A stretch of 64,000 bases of DNA from contig NZ_CP119758.1 in the NCBI RefSeq assembly GCF_029323795.1, positions 558,001-622,000 on the forward strand, read 5' to 3'. Origin of the DNA: Zobellia alginiliquefaciens (GTDB lineage Bacteria; Bacteroidota; Bacteroidia; Flavobacteriales; Flavobacteriaceae). The notes under the pieces were generated by a model that was given only the letters and a program-made list of their open reading frames with translations, did not search any database and was not told where the DNA came from. The position numbers and the translations under genes were made by a program. Positions 42,921 through 51,768 of the stretch are shown here, one piece after another. Numbering within the stretch: the stretch's first letter is position 1; each line of letters starts with the position of its first letter.

Positions 42921-44537
42921 ATGAAATCTAACCTGATCAAAGCCCTGTTTATAAGTTGCATTTTTGTTGCCCTATGTTCTTGTGAGCCAGAAAAAAAGAA
43001 ACGTGTATTAAACCTACCGCCAACCGATTTGGCTATGGAAAGTATGATTCCTATGCCTATGAAGGTCATCCCTACAAACTCAGGGTTTGCTTTGGATAAA
43101 TTTACCGCGATTTATACTTCTGAAAATGCAGATGGTTTTCCTGAAGTAGGAAAATTTTTATCTGAAAAGATACATGCTAAAACCTCATTAGATATTCCGG
43201 TGAACATTGAAGAAATTCCTGACCGAGAAGGGATTATCTACATTAATCAATCTGATAGTTTGGAATTGAATGCGCCAGAAGCTTATCAACTTTACATTAC
43301 AAAAGATACCATTATTCTAAATTCAAATACCGCAGCAGGTGCTTTTAGAGGTGTACAAACCATACGACAAATTATACCGGAAAAACCACTAGATACCGTT
43401 GCTGCATATGACGTATGGAACATTCCAACCGGAAAAATCATTGATAATCCAATTTTTGAGTACCGGGGAAGCATGTTAGATGTGGCACGGCATTTCTTTA
43501 GCGTAGAAGATGTAAAAAAGTATATAGACCTTCTGGCCTACTATAAGTATAACGTACTCCATTTACACCTCTCCGACGATCAGGGATGGCGCATAGAAAT
43601 AAAATCTTGGCCCAAACTTACCGAAGTTGGCGGCAGCACAGAAGTTGGAGGGAAATCCGGTGGTTTCTATACACAAGAAGAATATACCGATATTGTGAAC
43701 TACGCTGCCGAACGCCACATGGTAATTGTACCGGAAATTGACATGCCAGGACACACCAATGCTGCCTCGGTTTCATACCCATTCTTAAACGGAAACGGTA
43801 AAAAACTAAAACTATATACAGGCATGAGGGTTGGTTTTAGCACTTTTGACACAAGAAAAGATACGACCTATGCCTTTATTGATGATGTAGTTAGAGAAAT
43901 ATCCGCTATTACCCCAGGCCCCTATTTTCACATTGGTGGAGATGAAAGTCACGTGACAAACAAAAAGGACTATATCTACTTTGTTGAGAAAGTAGAAAAA
44001 ATAGTTCAGAAGTATGGTAAACGAATGATCGGGTGGGACGAAATTGCTACCGCAGATTTAGATTCTACTTCAATCTCCCAATTTTGGTCTAGTAAGGAAA
44101 ATGCCGACTTAGCCCTAAAAAAGAACATGAAGATTATTATGTCTCCTGCTAAAAAAGCTTATCTAGATATGGAGTATGACACGCTTTCTAAGCACGGTCT
44201 ACACTGGGCGGCTTACATCCCAACAGATACAGCCTATAATTGGGCTCCGGAGAAATATGAAGGAATTCCTATAGAAAATATATTGGGCCTAGAAGCTCCA
44301 CTTTGGTCCGAAACCATTAGCAATATTGATGAATTGGAATATTTAGCTTTTCCTCGCGCCATTGGTTACTCTGAATTGAGTTGGTCTATTCCCGAAAACA
44401 GAGATTGGGAAAATTACAAGGTTCGTTTGGCCAATCAGGCTCCTTTCTTGGATAGGATGAATGTGAAATACTATCCATCTCCACTTATTGATTGGAAAAA
44501 AAGCAAGTATACTTATAAGGAAATACAGAAAGATTAA
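42921..44537 (+). CDS. Beta-N-acetylhexosaminidase lipoprotein (GH20)
   Basis: 538 residues. The lipobox (ALCSCEPEKK) near residue 21 marks an envelope lipoprotein. The N-terminal GH20b domain is at about 35-165 (YTSENADGFPEVGKFLSEK). The catalytic barrel starts near residue 170: EYRGSMLDVARHFFSVEDVK, NVLHLHLSDDQGWRIEIKSW and the catalytic Asp-Glu pair in FHIGGDESH. WDEIA and the final WSETISN and FPRAIGYSELSW complete the active site. It removes terminal GlcNAc or GalNAc from glycans. The upstream hydrolases may remove ester groups first. Confidence 0.95.
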   Translation: MKSNLIKALFISCIFVALCSCEPEKKKRVLNLPPTDLAMESMIPMPMKVIPTNSGFALDKFTAIYTSENADGFPEVGKFLSEKIHAKTSLDIPVNIEEIPDREGIIYINQSDSLELNAPEAYQLYITKDTIILNSNTAAGAFRGVQTIRQIIPEKPLDTVAAYDVWNIPTGKIIDNPIFEYRGSMLDVARHFFSVEDVKKYIDLLAYYKYNVLHLHLSDDQGWRIEIKSWPKLTEVGGSTEVGGKSGGFYTQEEYTDIVNYAAERHMVIVPEIDMPGHTNAASVSYPFLNGNGKKLKLYTGMRVGFSTFDTRKDTTYAFIDDVVREISAITPGPYFHIGGDESHVTNKKDYIYFVEKVEKIVQKYGKRMIGWDEIATADLDSTSISQFWSSKENADLALKKNMKIIMSPAKKAYLDMEYDTLSKHGLHWAAYIPTDTAYNWAPEKYEGIPIENILGLEAPLWSETISNIDELEYLAFPRAIGYSELSWSIPENRDWENYKVRLANQAPFLDRMNVKYYPSPLIDWKKSKYTYKEIQKD

Positions 44538-44587
44538 TTTAATTATCATCTACTAGGCTAACCGGAAAGAATTACTGATACAAAATA

Positions 44588-44974
44588 TTAGCATATAAGA
44601 TTCTCCTTATCTAAATCTAATAGATAAGGATACAGCGTATCAAAATTGATGGGTTTTTCTAGATAATCGACAATAGCACTAAAATCACAAGCCTTAAGCC
44701 TATCCTCCGGTCTACCTGATGAGGTAGTTACAATTATAGGCACATTAGGACACAAACCTAATTTTTCTTTGATCGCTAAAAATTCCCAACCATCTAATAT
44801 AGGCATATTAATATCCAACAAAATAAGGTTTGGACACTCGTTATCCTTTAAGTAATCAACTCCCATTTGACCGTCGGTAACTACGCTAATATCATTAAAT
44901 CCTAAACTCTCTAACTTTACTTTAGAAATAAAGTTGGTAACATCATCATCTTCTATTATTAATATCTTTATCAT
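44588..44974 (-). CDS. Single-domain response regulator (CheY/Rcp1-like)
   Basis: 128 residues, receiver domain only. The acidic pocket is IIEDDDV (Asp9, Asp10), the phosphorylated Asp54 is in LILLDINMPILDG, Thr is in IVTTSSG and Lys is in YLEKPI. Lacking an output domain, it must act by protein contact or pass phosphate on. It lies 28 bp after the PAS-kinase gene, on the same strand, so the two form a kinase-regulator pair. The BLUF gene is the next gene upstream. Confidence 0.92.
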   Translation of the reverse strand: MIKILIIEDDDVTNFISKVKLESLGFNDISVVTDGQMGVDYLKDNECPNLILLDINMPILDGWEFLAIKEKLGLCPNVPIIVTTSSGRPEDRLKACDFSAIVDYLEKPINFDTLYPYLLDLDKENLIC

Positions 44975-45001
44975 TACAGTAGTTTTAGTTGGTTTAGTTT
45001 T

Positions 45002-46090
45002 CTAAAATTGAATATTGAACTCGGTACCTTTATTGACTTGACTTTCTACATGAATATCTCCTCCATTTTCAGTTATTATGGAGTGGATGATGTAAAGACC
45101 GATACCAAGACCTTCAACATGTGTGTGCATCCTTTTAAACAGTCCGAAAATCTTTTTTGCCACAGATTGCTCAAACCCTAAGCCATTATCCTTAATGGTT
45201 AAATGGAACTTACCATCAACCATCTTGGTCTTTAACTTAATTATGGGATTACGATCAGGGTGTTTGTACTTAAGTGCGTTGGATACAAGGTTTTGAATAA
45301 TACTCTCCATGTGAATTGGACAATATTGAATCATACGACCTACTGAAAAATCTTCAATTATTATAGCCTTGCTCTTGAGAATATCTTCCGATAGACTTGT
45401 TTTTACCTTTCCCAAGATTTCTGAGAACACAACGTTTTCATGATTTACCTTAAATGTAGATTTTACAGCTATTACATGATTCAACGCCCTTACCTTATCA
45501 CACATGACCTTAGTCACTTTTTGCATTCTATCTACTATAGGCCTGACCTCTTCTGAGACAGGACCCGCCTTAGTGAACATTTCAAATAGGCTTTTTAAAT
45601 TGGTCAACGGGGCTCTCAGATCATGAGCGGCTACATAAGAAAATTCCTCAAGCTCTTTATTTGATTTTTTAAGATTGGCGTTTACTTTTTCTAAAGAATC
45701 TTGAGTGTTTTTAAGTTCGTCTATCGTTCTGCTCAAATTTGAAACATCTCTAGAAGAGATTCCTAAATAATCTCCAATTTTAAACGCTCTCACCATCCAT
45801 TTATGCGGCACATTATCCAAGTTAAATGAAAGTTGATCAAAGCCCACCGAAATTCCCGTTTTGAACACCGCCCTGTAGGACTCATAACGTGCGGTACCTT
45901 TTAAATGAGGAAATACCTCAAGTAAATTTTTACCAATAAAATCCTCTTTCTTAGCTCCTAATGCAAGAACCAAGGCATTATTAACATCTACAAAATTCAT
46001 TTGATTATCGAGAATTAGAAAAGGGGAATAGGCATTTTCAAAAAAAGCACTTTTCAATTCATAGTTAATTTCGGCTACATCTTTCATCAT
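45002..46090 (-). CDS. PAS-domain histidine kinase
   Basis: 362 residues, no membrane segment, so cytoplasmic. PAS domain at about residues 15-112 (YSPFLILDNQMNFVDVNNAL). A linker coiled coil at 120-150 leads to the HisKA domain with FSYVAAHDLRAPLTNLK (His156). HATPase_c has the intact N-box NLVSNALKYKHP, G1 KDNGLGFE, F box FGLFKRMH and G2 GLGIGLYI, then GGDIHVESQVNKGTEFNIQF. All catalytic elements are present. It pairs with the response regulator gene 28 bp downstream. The upstream neighbour is a BLUF photoreceptor gene 284 bp away, suggesting light input, by inference. Confidence 0.93.
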   Translation of the reverse strand: MMKDVAEINYELKSAFFENAYSPFLILDNQMNFVDVNNALVLALGAKKEDFIGKNLLEVFPHLKGTARYESYRAVFKTGISVGFDQLSFNLDNVPHKWMVRAFKIGDYLGISSRDVSNLSRTIDELKNTQDSLEKVNANLKKSNKELEEFSYVAAHDLRAPLTNLKSLFEMFTKAGPVSEEVRPIVDRMQKVTKVMCDKVRALNHVIAVKSTFKVNHENVVFSEILGKVKTSLSEDILKSKAIIIEDFSVGRMIQYCPIHMESIIQNLVSNALKYKHPDRNPIIKLKTKMVDGKFHLTIKDNGLGFEQSVAKKIFGLFKRMHTHVEGLGIGLYIIHSIITENGGDIHVESQVNKGTEFNIQF

Positions 46091-46374
46091 ACAATCATTA
46101 TTTATTAAATACCTCTTTGCTAATTTCTAGAATTGTAAGAGGATTTTTAGATAAAAGAAGTCTTTTGGACAGAAGCTAACGATGAACGGTAATTATCTAT
46201 AGACGAAGGACTTAAACCGAATAAAACTAATATATATAGATAGAATTAACGAAGTCTTTACTAGTTTAATTATAAATCCGTAACCAATGAAGTGTAACCT
46301 GGGGATTCTCAAATGCAGGAATGTGCAGGGTAATTAGTATAACATATAAACCAACCCATATCTATATGTAAAAT

Positions 46375-46818
46375 TTATGCGTTTTTATCAGCATACTTTG
46401 TAGTTAACAATAAGTTGGTTGCTTTCCAAAACTCAATTGAAGTTGGGTTGGGAGATAAAGAATTCTCTGGATTTTCAAAAAAAGTACTTACTAATAATTT
46501 CAAGTATTGTAGGTTGCTATTTTCTGATTTAAGATGTTCAAAGGCCATCTGCCAGTCTTTAAATTCCCTATTATGAATCTTATTTCCAGATAATAGCCTT
46601 ACTTCTGTATGTCTGTCATCTTTTTTGATTCTTTCAAAGAGGCTTATAATTTTAGTCTCGTCTCCTTCAATATATTGTATGAACCTTCCTTTGAAAAAAA
46701 GCAGGCATCCGGTAATGTCATTTTGCCTATTGAATTCTTGTGCTTTCTCAAGCATTCTTTGGATTTCCTGCAGTCCAATATCAGTATTAGCTACAGAGGT
46801 ATATACTAAACAGAACAT
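46375..46818 (-). CDS. BLUF domain blue-light photoreceptor
   Basis: 147 residues, a BLUF domain of about 95 residues with a C-terminal helical cap. The flavin-pocket residues are in place: Tyr6 in LVYTS, Asn30 in EFNRQ, Gln48 in RFIQYIEG, and Trp89/Met91 in DWQMAF. The block NDITGCLLFFKGRFIQYIEG is diagnostic. BLUF proteins bind FAD and switch on blue light. No output domain is fused, so it must signal to a partner. The kinase and response regulator genes follow downstream on the same strand after a 284-bp gap. Confidence 0.93.
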   Translation of the reverse strand: MFCLVYTSVANTDIGLQEIQRMLEKAQEFNRQNDITGCLLFFKGRFIQYIEGDETKIISLFERIKKDDRHTEVRLLSGNKIHNREFKDWQMAFEHLKSENSNLQYLKLLVSTFFENPENSLSPNPTSIEFWKATNLLLTTKYADKNA

Positions 46819-47003
46819 GTAATTTGGTATGTATTTGGTTGGCTACTTACTAGCTAAGATAACGATTTAATAATGAAATAAATATCGAAAAACCTGTAAT
46901 TCAGACATTTACAAGTTATTACTTCATTTGTATTAAGATTTATCTTACAAAATTTTTAATTATATAAATGCCCAAATATCTCTCCCCGCTGCATATACGA
47001 CAC

Positions 47004-47030
47004 AAAAAACCCTCCTAATGGAGGGTTTTT
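47004..47030 (-). terminator. Intrinsic terminator of the ruvX-def-DUF5606 unit
   Basis: Stem AAACCCTCC/GGAGGGTTT with a TAAT loop and A/T runs on both sides. It lies 31 bp beyond the stop codon of the DUF5606 gene (minus strand). Confidence 0.9.
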
Positions 47031-47060
47031 GATAAAAACTTTATTCTAATAAAATTAATT

Positions 47061-47480
47061 CTATTCTTCCTCTGAAGTACCATCTTTGTCTCCAGAAAAA
47101 TCTGTAATATCATTATCATGAAGAATGTTATACCACTGTATTACTTTTTTGATGTCGCTAGCATATACTCTATCTTCATCATAGTTAGGTAAAATTTCAA
47201 AGAAATATTCTTCTAACTTTATTTTTTCCGCTTTGTGAGGTACGGAGGTTTTGCCACCCTTTTCTTTTACCTGTATTTTTAAAAATACATCTCTTAAAGG
47301 TAGTTCCTCATCTAGCGTATATATTGCAATTTCTGAAAGAATGCTTACGTTACTGCGCATACCAACAGTAATACGTTTCTGATCAATAAGCGATTCTGCA
47401 ACAAACCCTGTTCTGGTCTGTGTTACCAATTTGTAAAGGCCTGGCTTTCCCCCAATGGATAAGATTTTATCTAAACTCAT
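47061..47480 (-). CDS. DUF5606 domain protein
   Basis: 139 residues. Starts MSLDKILSIGGKPGLYKLVT and continues TRTGFVAESLIDQKRITVGM, the SH3-like first half of DUF5606. The second half has IKKVIQWYNILHDNDITDF, an acidic end and no signal peptide. The family is nearly limited to Bacteroidota. Its gene is often beside def (peptide deformylase), as here. A role near translation or RNA is only a guess from that context. 60 bp after def. Confidence 0.85.
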   Translation of the reverse strand: MSLDKILSIGGKPGLYKLVTQTRTGFVAESLIDQKRITVGMRSNVSILSEIAIYTLDEELPLRDVFLKIQVKEKGGKTSVPHKAEKIKLEEYFFEILPNYDEDRVYASDIKKVIQWYNILHDNDITDFSGDKDGTSEEE

Positions 47481-47540
47481 ATAAAAATTTACATTTTAGG
47501 AGCGCAAATATTGCACTTTTCAACGGATTACGATAAAATT

Positions 47541-48131
47541 TTAACGTCCTTTTTTCTGGTTTGGGAAACGCATACGATAATCCGCCCTAATGTTTCCTTT
47601 GGAGATATTGTTCAATCTACTTTTAAGCATACGTTTTTTTAACGAAGAAAGCTTATCAGTAAATAAAATCCCCTCTATATGATCGTATTCATGTTGAATT
47701 ACCCTTGCTAACAGACCATCATAGGTTTCAGTATGCTTTTCAAAATTCTCATCTACATAGGTAAGGGTAACCGTATCCTTTCTTTTTATATCCTCATGAA
47801 TATCCGGTATGCTCAAACATCCCTCGCTAAACGGCCAATCCTCACCCGTTTCTTCATCAATATATGCGTTGATAAATACCTTTTTAAAACCGTCCAATTT
47901 CTTTTGATCTTCCTCGGAAAGGTCCTCGTCTTTTGAAAATGGTGTGGTATCTACCAAAAATAAGCGAATAGGCAGTCCTATCTGCGGTGCAGCTAAACCT
48001 ACTCCGTTGGCATTATACATGGTCTCCCACATATTTTCTATTAACTCTTTTAATTTTGGGTAATCTTTAGGTATGTCCTTACCTACTTTTCTTAAAACGG
48101 GATCGCCATAAGCGATAATTGGTAATATCAT
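47541..48131 (-). CDS. def: Peptide deformylase
   Basis: Removes formyl from the N-terminal Met of new proteins. The three motifs are GVGLAAPQIGLPIRLF (motif 1), EGCLSIPDI (motif 2, with the metal-binding Cys) and IQHEYDHIEGILF (HExxH, with catalytic Glu and two His). 196 residues, normal length. Preceded directly by ruvX, whose stop is adjacent to the start, and followed by the DUF5606 gene. Confidence 0.97.
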   Translation of the reverse strand: MILPIIAYGDPVLRKVGKDIPKDYPKLKELIENMWETMYNANGVGLAAPQIGLPIRLFLVDTTPFSKDEDLSEEDQKKLDGFKKVFINAYIDEETGEDWPFSEGCLSIPDIHEDIKRKDTVTLTYVDENFEKHTETYDGLLARVIQHEYDHIEGILFTDKLSSLKKRMLKSRLNNISKGNIRADYRMRFPNQKKGR

Positions 48132-48542
48132 CTAAAATTTATTTAAATAGGCTTGAAGAATAATTGTTGCGCTAATCTCATCAACTAGTGCTTTATCTCT
48201 TCTTTGTTTTTTCTTAAGACCACTATCTATCATGGTCTGGAAAGCCATTTTTGAAGTAAAGCGTTCATCATGTCTCTCTACCGGTATATGCGGAAAAACT
48301 TTTTTTAATCGATTTAAAAAAGGACCTATTAAAGCTTCTGACTCACTGGGAGTGTTATCCATTTGACGTGGTTCCCCCACTATAAAAGTCTCTACTTTTT
48401 CCTTTTGTGTATACTCTTTTAAAAAATCTATAAGTTCAAAAGTACGAACGGTGGTTAAACCCGATGCTATTAACTGTAGCTCATCCGTAACGGCTATTCC
48501 GGTTCGTTTCTTCCCATAATCCAATGCAAGCAATCTTCCCAA
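48132..48542 (-). CDS. ruvX: Putative pre-16S rRNA nuclease / Holliday junction resolvase YqgF (RuvX)
   Basis: 136 residues with the RNase H-like fold: LLALDYGKKRTGIAVTDE (first Asp), ETFIVGEPRQMDN, VPVERHDERFTSKMAF (Glu motif) and the end KALVDEISATIILQAYL (last Asp). YqgF processes the 5' end of 16S rRNA in E. coli and is essential there. It directly precedes def with no gap, consistent with a translation-linked operon. Confidence 0.95.
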   Translation of the reverse strand: MGRLLALDYGKKRTGIAVTDELQLIASGLTTVRTFELIDFLKEYTQKEKVETFIVGEPRQMDNTPSESEALIGPFLNRLKKVFPHIPVERHDERFTSKMAFQTMIDSGLKKKQRRDKALVDEISATIILQAYLNKF

Positions 48543-48742
48543 CCCTTATTTATTTTTTGCAAAAATAACCTATAAATTGTTATAACCGTAAAATTGAAAC
48601 CCAAAATCATATTTGACACCTATATTTGCACCTAAATGTGTATTGAGAAACACAAAATCCATTTGTGTAAAATACTGCGATAAGAAAGTAAAAACCGGTT
48701 TAACAGCCTCTTTAAATATAACATTCTAATTAGTAAGAAAAG

Positions 48743-49558
48743 ATGACCGAATTAAGAAAGACAATAGAAAATGCGTGGGACAACAGAGAGCTTTTAAAAG
48801 AAGCCGCCACCCAGGACGCCATAAGAGAAGTAGTAAACCTTCTTGATCAAGGTAAATTAAGGTGCGCAGAACCAACTTCGGACGGCTGGCAAATTAATGA
48901 ATGGGTTAAAAAAGGGGTGGTACTTTATTTTCCCATTCAAAAAATGGAAACTCTTGAGGCTGGTATTTTTGAATATCATGATAAAATTCCGTTGAAGAGA
49001 GGGTATGAAGCCAAGGGTATCCGTGTAGTACCAAATGCAGTAGCACGCCACGGTGCCTATATTTCAGCAGGTACTATTTTAATGCCAAGTTACGTAAACA
49101 TTGGTGCTCATGTAGAAGAGGGCACTATGGTGGATACATGGGCCACTGTGGGTAGCTGCGCTCAAATAGGCAAAAACGTTCACTTAAGCGGAGGTGTTGG
49201 AATTGGTGGTGTATTAGAACCATTGCAGGCTGCACCTGTAATAATTGAGGACAATGCATTTATTGGATCAAGATGTATTGTTGTTGAAGGTGTTCGCGTT
49301 GAAAAAGAAGCTGTTTTAGGCGCAAATGTGGTTCTTACCGCTTCTACAAAAATTATAGATGTTACTGGCGATGAACCTGTTGAAACTAAAGGTAGGGTTC
49401 CTGCTCGTTCAGTTGTTATACCAGGGAGTTATACTAAGAAATTTTCTGCCGGTGAGTTTCAAGTGCCTTGTGCATTGATTATTGGCACTAGAAAAGAGAG
49501 TACAAATAAAAAGACCTCGTTAAACGATGCCTTAAGAGAATATGATGTAGCAGTGTAA
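48743..49558 (+). CDS. dapD: 2,3,4,5-tetrahydropyridine-2,6-dicarboxylate N-succinyltransferase
   Basis: Succinylates tetrahydrodipicolinate on the way to diaminopimelate and lysine. 271 residues. The N-terminal helical domain precedes a left-handed parallel beta-helix with hexapeptide repeats (GAYISAGTILMPSYVNIGAH, VGSCAQIGKNVHLSGGVGIG). DapD-specific features include VLEPLQAAPVIIEDNAFIGS and EGVRVEKEAVLGANVVLTAS. A TATATTTG box at 48621-48628 could be the -7 element of its promoter, but no good TTG partner is at the right distance. A strong terminator follows. Confidence 0.96.
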   Translation: MTELRKTIENAWDNRELLKEAATQDAIREVVNLLDQGKLRCAEPTSDGWQINEWVKKGVVLYFPIQKMETLEAGIFEYHDKIPLKRGYEAKGIRVVPNAVARHGAYISAGTILMPSYVNIGAHVEEGTMVDTWATVGSCAQIGKNVHLSGGVGIGGVLEPLQAAPVIIEDNAFIGSRCIVVEGVRVEKEAVLGANVVLTASTKIIDVTGDEPVETKGRVPARSVVIPGSYTKKFSAGEFQVPCALIIGTRKESTNKKTSLNDALREYDVAV

Positions 49559-49580
49559 ACCAAGCTAAATCTAAAATCTT

Positions 49581-49621
49581 GCCCATAGTCGTTTACAACT
49601 AGCGACTATGGGCTTTTTTTA
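49581..49621 (+). terminator. Intrinsic terminator of dapD
   Basis: GCCCATAGTCG, a 10-base loop, CGACTATGGGC and a T run. It starts 22 bp after the dapD stop codon. Confidence 0.95.
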
Positions 49622-49770
49622 TAAAATACTGTCATTTGTACGCAACCTTTTCTAATTCTTTAGTCTAGTTTATTAGAGACCTGTAAGAAAAGTACCTATT
49701 AAAACAATTTATAACTACTTTTTAAGTTATAATCTAGCGAGTTAAAACCGAACATAATCTAAATTTTCGA

Positions 49771-50616
49771 TTGATTTTGAATAATTCTGACAATAAACTT
49801 ACGGCATTAGTCATAACATTCAATGAAATGGAGCATATTAAAAAGTGTATTGCTTCCGTTTCTTTTGCAGATGAGATTATCGTGGTTGACTCCTATAGTA
49901 CAGACGGCACATTCGAATATTTAGAAGCATTACCCAATGTGCGTGTTATTCAGCGTCCCTTTAAAAATTTCACCGATCAAAAATCATTTACTTTAGACAA
50001 AGCTTCAAATGACTGGATTTTATTTGTTGATGCCGATGAAGTGGTGCCTCGCTCTTTACGTACAGAGATAACCCAAACCATTCAAAAACCAAATGCTTTA
50101 GATGCGTATTGGTTTTATAGAAAGTTTATGTTCAAGGACAGTAAGCTGAATTATAGCGGTTGGCAAACCGATAAAAACGTTAGACTTTTTAAGAAAAGCA
50201 AATGTCGATTTGCTCAACACAAATTAGTGCATGAAACTTTACAAATTAATGGAAAAACAGGTGTACTCAAAGAAAAATTAGTCCATTATTGCTACAAAGG
50301 GTATTCAGACTACAAAGCCAAAATGGTGCATTACGGCAAACTGAAAGCAAAAGAACTACACTCTAAAAAACGTTCTTGCAACCTATTTAAATTGATAGGG
50401 AAACCTACATGGAAATTTGCTTACAATTACTTTATAAGACTAGGTTTTATAGATTTACATAAAGGTTTTACTGTCTGCTATTTAAATGCATTGAGCGTAT
50501 ATGTAAGATATGATGAACTTTCAAAATTACAAGCGCTTACAGCCACTAAGGCAAAAAATACTGTTACCACCAACGAAAAATATAAACTTAACAACGTAGA
50601 GATGGCAGCTAGCTAA
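49771..50616 (+). CDS. Glycosyltransferase family 2, WaaE/KdtX-like
   Basis: 281 residues, first gene of the glycosyltransferase cluster. GT-A motifs: LTALVITFNEMEHIKKCI, DEIIVVDSYSTDGT and the metal-binding WILFVDADEVVP. RPFKNFTDQKSF and YSGWQTDKNVRLFKKSKCRF match the LPS-core heptosyl/glucosyl group around WaaE. The start is TTG (49771 or 49777); the first ATG lies inside the fold. It is a paralogue of the GT2 gene at 53954, with which it shares the RPFKN-TDQK and SGWQTDKN blocks. It probably acts on the inner face of the membrane on LPS core or a similar acceptor. Confidence 0.88.
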   Translation: MILNNSDNKLTALVITFNEMEHIKKCIASVSFADEIIVVDSYSTDGTFEYLEALPNVRVIQRPFKNFTDQKSFTLDKASNDWILFVDADEVVPRSLRTEITQTIQKPNALDAYWFYRKFMFKDSKLNYSGWQTDKNVRLFKKSKCRFAQHKLVHETLQINGKTGVLKEKLVHYCYKGYSDYKAKMVHYGKLKAKELHSKKRSCNLFKLIGKPTWKFAYNYFIRLGFIDLHKGFTVCYLNALSVYVRYDELSKLQALTATKAKNTVTTNEKYKLNNVEMAAS

Positions 50617-50652
50617 TACCTATGTACTATTTTTGTTCGCAAACAACGGGTA

Positions 50653-51738
50653 ATGAAAATTGCATTGGAAAGTTCTTCTCTCTTTTTTAAGAACTACACT
50701 GGTATTCCTTTTTACATTCATAATTTATACAATTCATTAAAAGATATAGATGCTATTGACCCCTATTTAGCATTTAGGTTGAAGAGAAAGTTCAAAAAAA
50801 AATCTGACTTCCAGAAAAATCTCTTAAACAACAAACACCTTTGGCATCTTAACAATTTTGCCTTAACCACTACAAAGTTTGATGTGGCACATAGTCTACA
50901 CTCTCCATTTCTAAATTTTAGTTCGTCCTTAAAAGTTGCCACTGTACATGATTTAGCAGTGCACTTACCCCAATTTAAATCATATGAGTTAACTACACCA
51001 TACTTTGAAAAAAAGAGAATGGCACTTTTCAAAGATTTTAGTAAAAAGGCCGATGTAATCATTACAGTGAGCGAAGCTACAAAGCAAGATTTTCTTTCAT
51101 TTTTTAATTATCCTGAAGACAGAATACATGCAATTCCGTTAGCTCCCTCACTAAAAGCTCAACAAAACAACAAAACAAATAATGATTTACTAAAGGAATT
51201 TAATGTTGCCCCAAAAACATATTTCATATCCCTAGGGGGGGTCTCCTTAAGAAAAAATACACTTAACCTTATTAAAGGTTATACTTTATCAAAAGAGAGT
51301 CAGAATAAAAAACTAATAATCACTGGGAAAATTGAATCAAAACATTATTCCCCTGTGTTCAATTTTATTAAAGAGAACAGTTTAGAAAACAAAATTGTGA
51401 TAACTGGTTATCTAAGTTCTGAGAAGCTAGCAGCACTTTATAAAAATGCAGCTGCTTTTTTGTTTCCCACATTCTATGAAGGCTTTGGTATTCCTATATT
51501 AGAAGCAATGTTAGCTGAATTGCCCGTCTTGACTAGTAACACAGGAGCTGCTCCCGAAACCTCAAAGAATCATGCCGTTTTAGTAAACCCATTTAAACCC
51601 GAAGACATTGCGGCAGGTATAGAACGCCTATCAACAATAACCGAAGACCAAATAAAACAAGCTAAACAATTTGCAACTACCTTTACCTGGGAAAGAACAG
51701 CGCAGAAGACGAAAATGGTTTATGAAAAATATATGTAA
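50653..51738 (+). CDS. Glycosyltransferase family 4 protein (1)
   Basis: 361 residues, GT-B fold. The N-terminal half has FFKNYTGIPFYIHNLYNSL and VATVHDLAVHLPQFKSYE, the HD block of mannosyltransferase-like GT4 enzymes. The C-terminal half has YFISLGGVSLRKNTLNLIKG and the donor-binding EGFGIPILEAMLAELPVLTS with the EX7E pattern, then GAAPE. Cytoplasmic face enzyme adding a hexose to a surface glycan. 36 bp after the GT2 gene and 30 bp before the next GT4, in one transcript. Closest in style to the following GT4. Confidence 0.88.
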   Translation: MKIALESSSLFFKNYTGIPFYIHNLYNSLKDIDAIDPYLAFRLKRKFKKKSDFQKNLLNNKHLWHLNNFALTTTKFDVAHSLHSPFLNFSSSLKVATVHDLAVHLPQFKSYELTTPYFEKKRMALFKDFSKKADVIITVSEATKQDFLSFFNYPEDRIHAIPLAPSLKAQQNNKTNNDLLKEFNVAPKTYFISLGGVSLRKNTLNLIKGYTLSKESQNKKLIITGKIESKHYSPVFNFIKENSLENKIVITGYLSSEKLAALYKNAAAFLFPTFYEGFGIPILEAMLAELPVLTSNTGAAPETSKNHAVLVNPFKPEDIAAGIERLSTITEDQIKQAKQFATTFTWERTAQKTKMVYEKYM

Positions 51739-51768
51739 TTTTATCTCTATATAGAAGAACACCGACGA

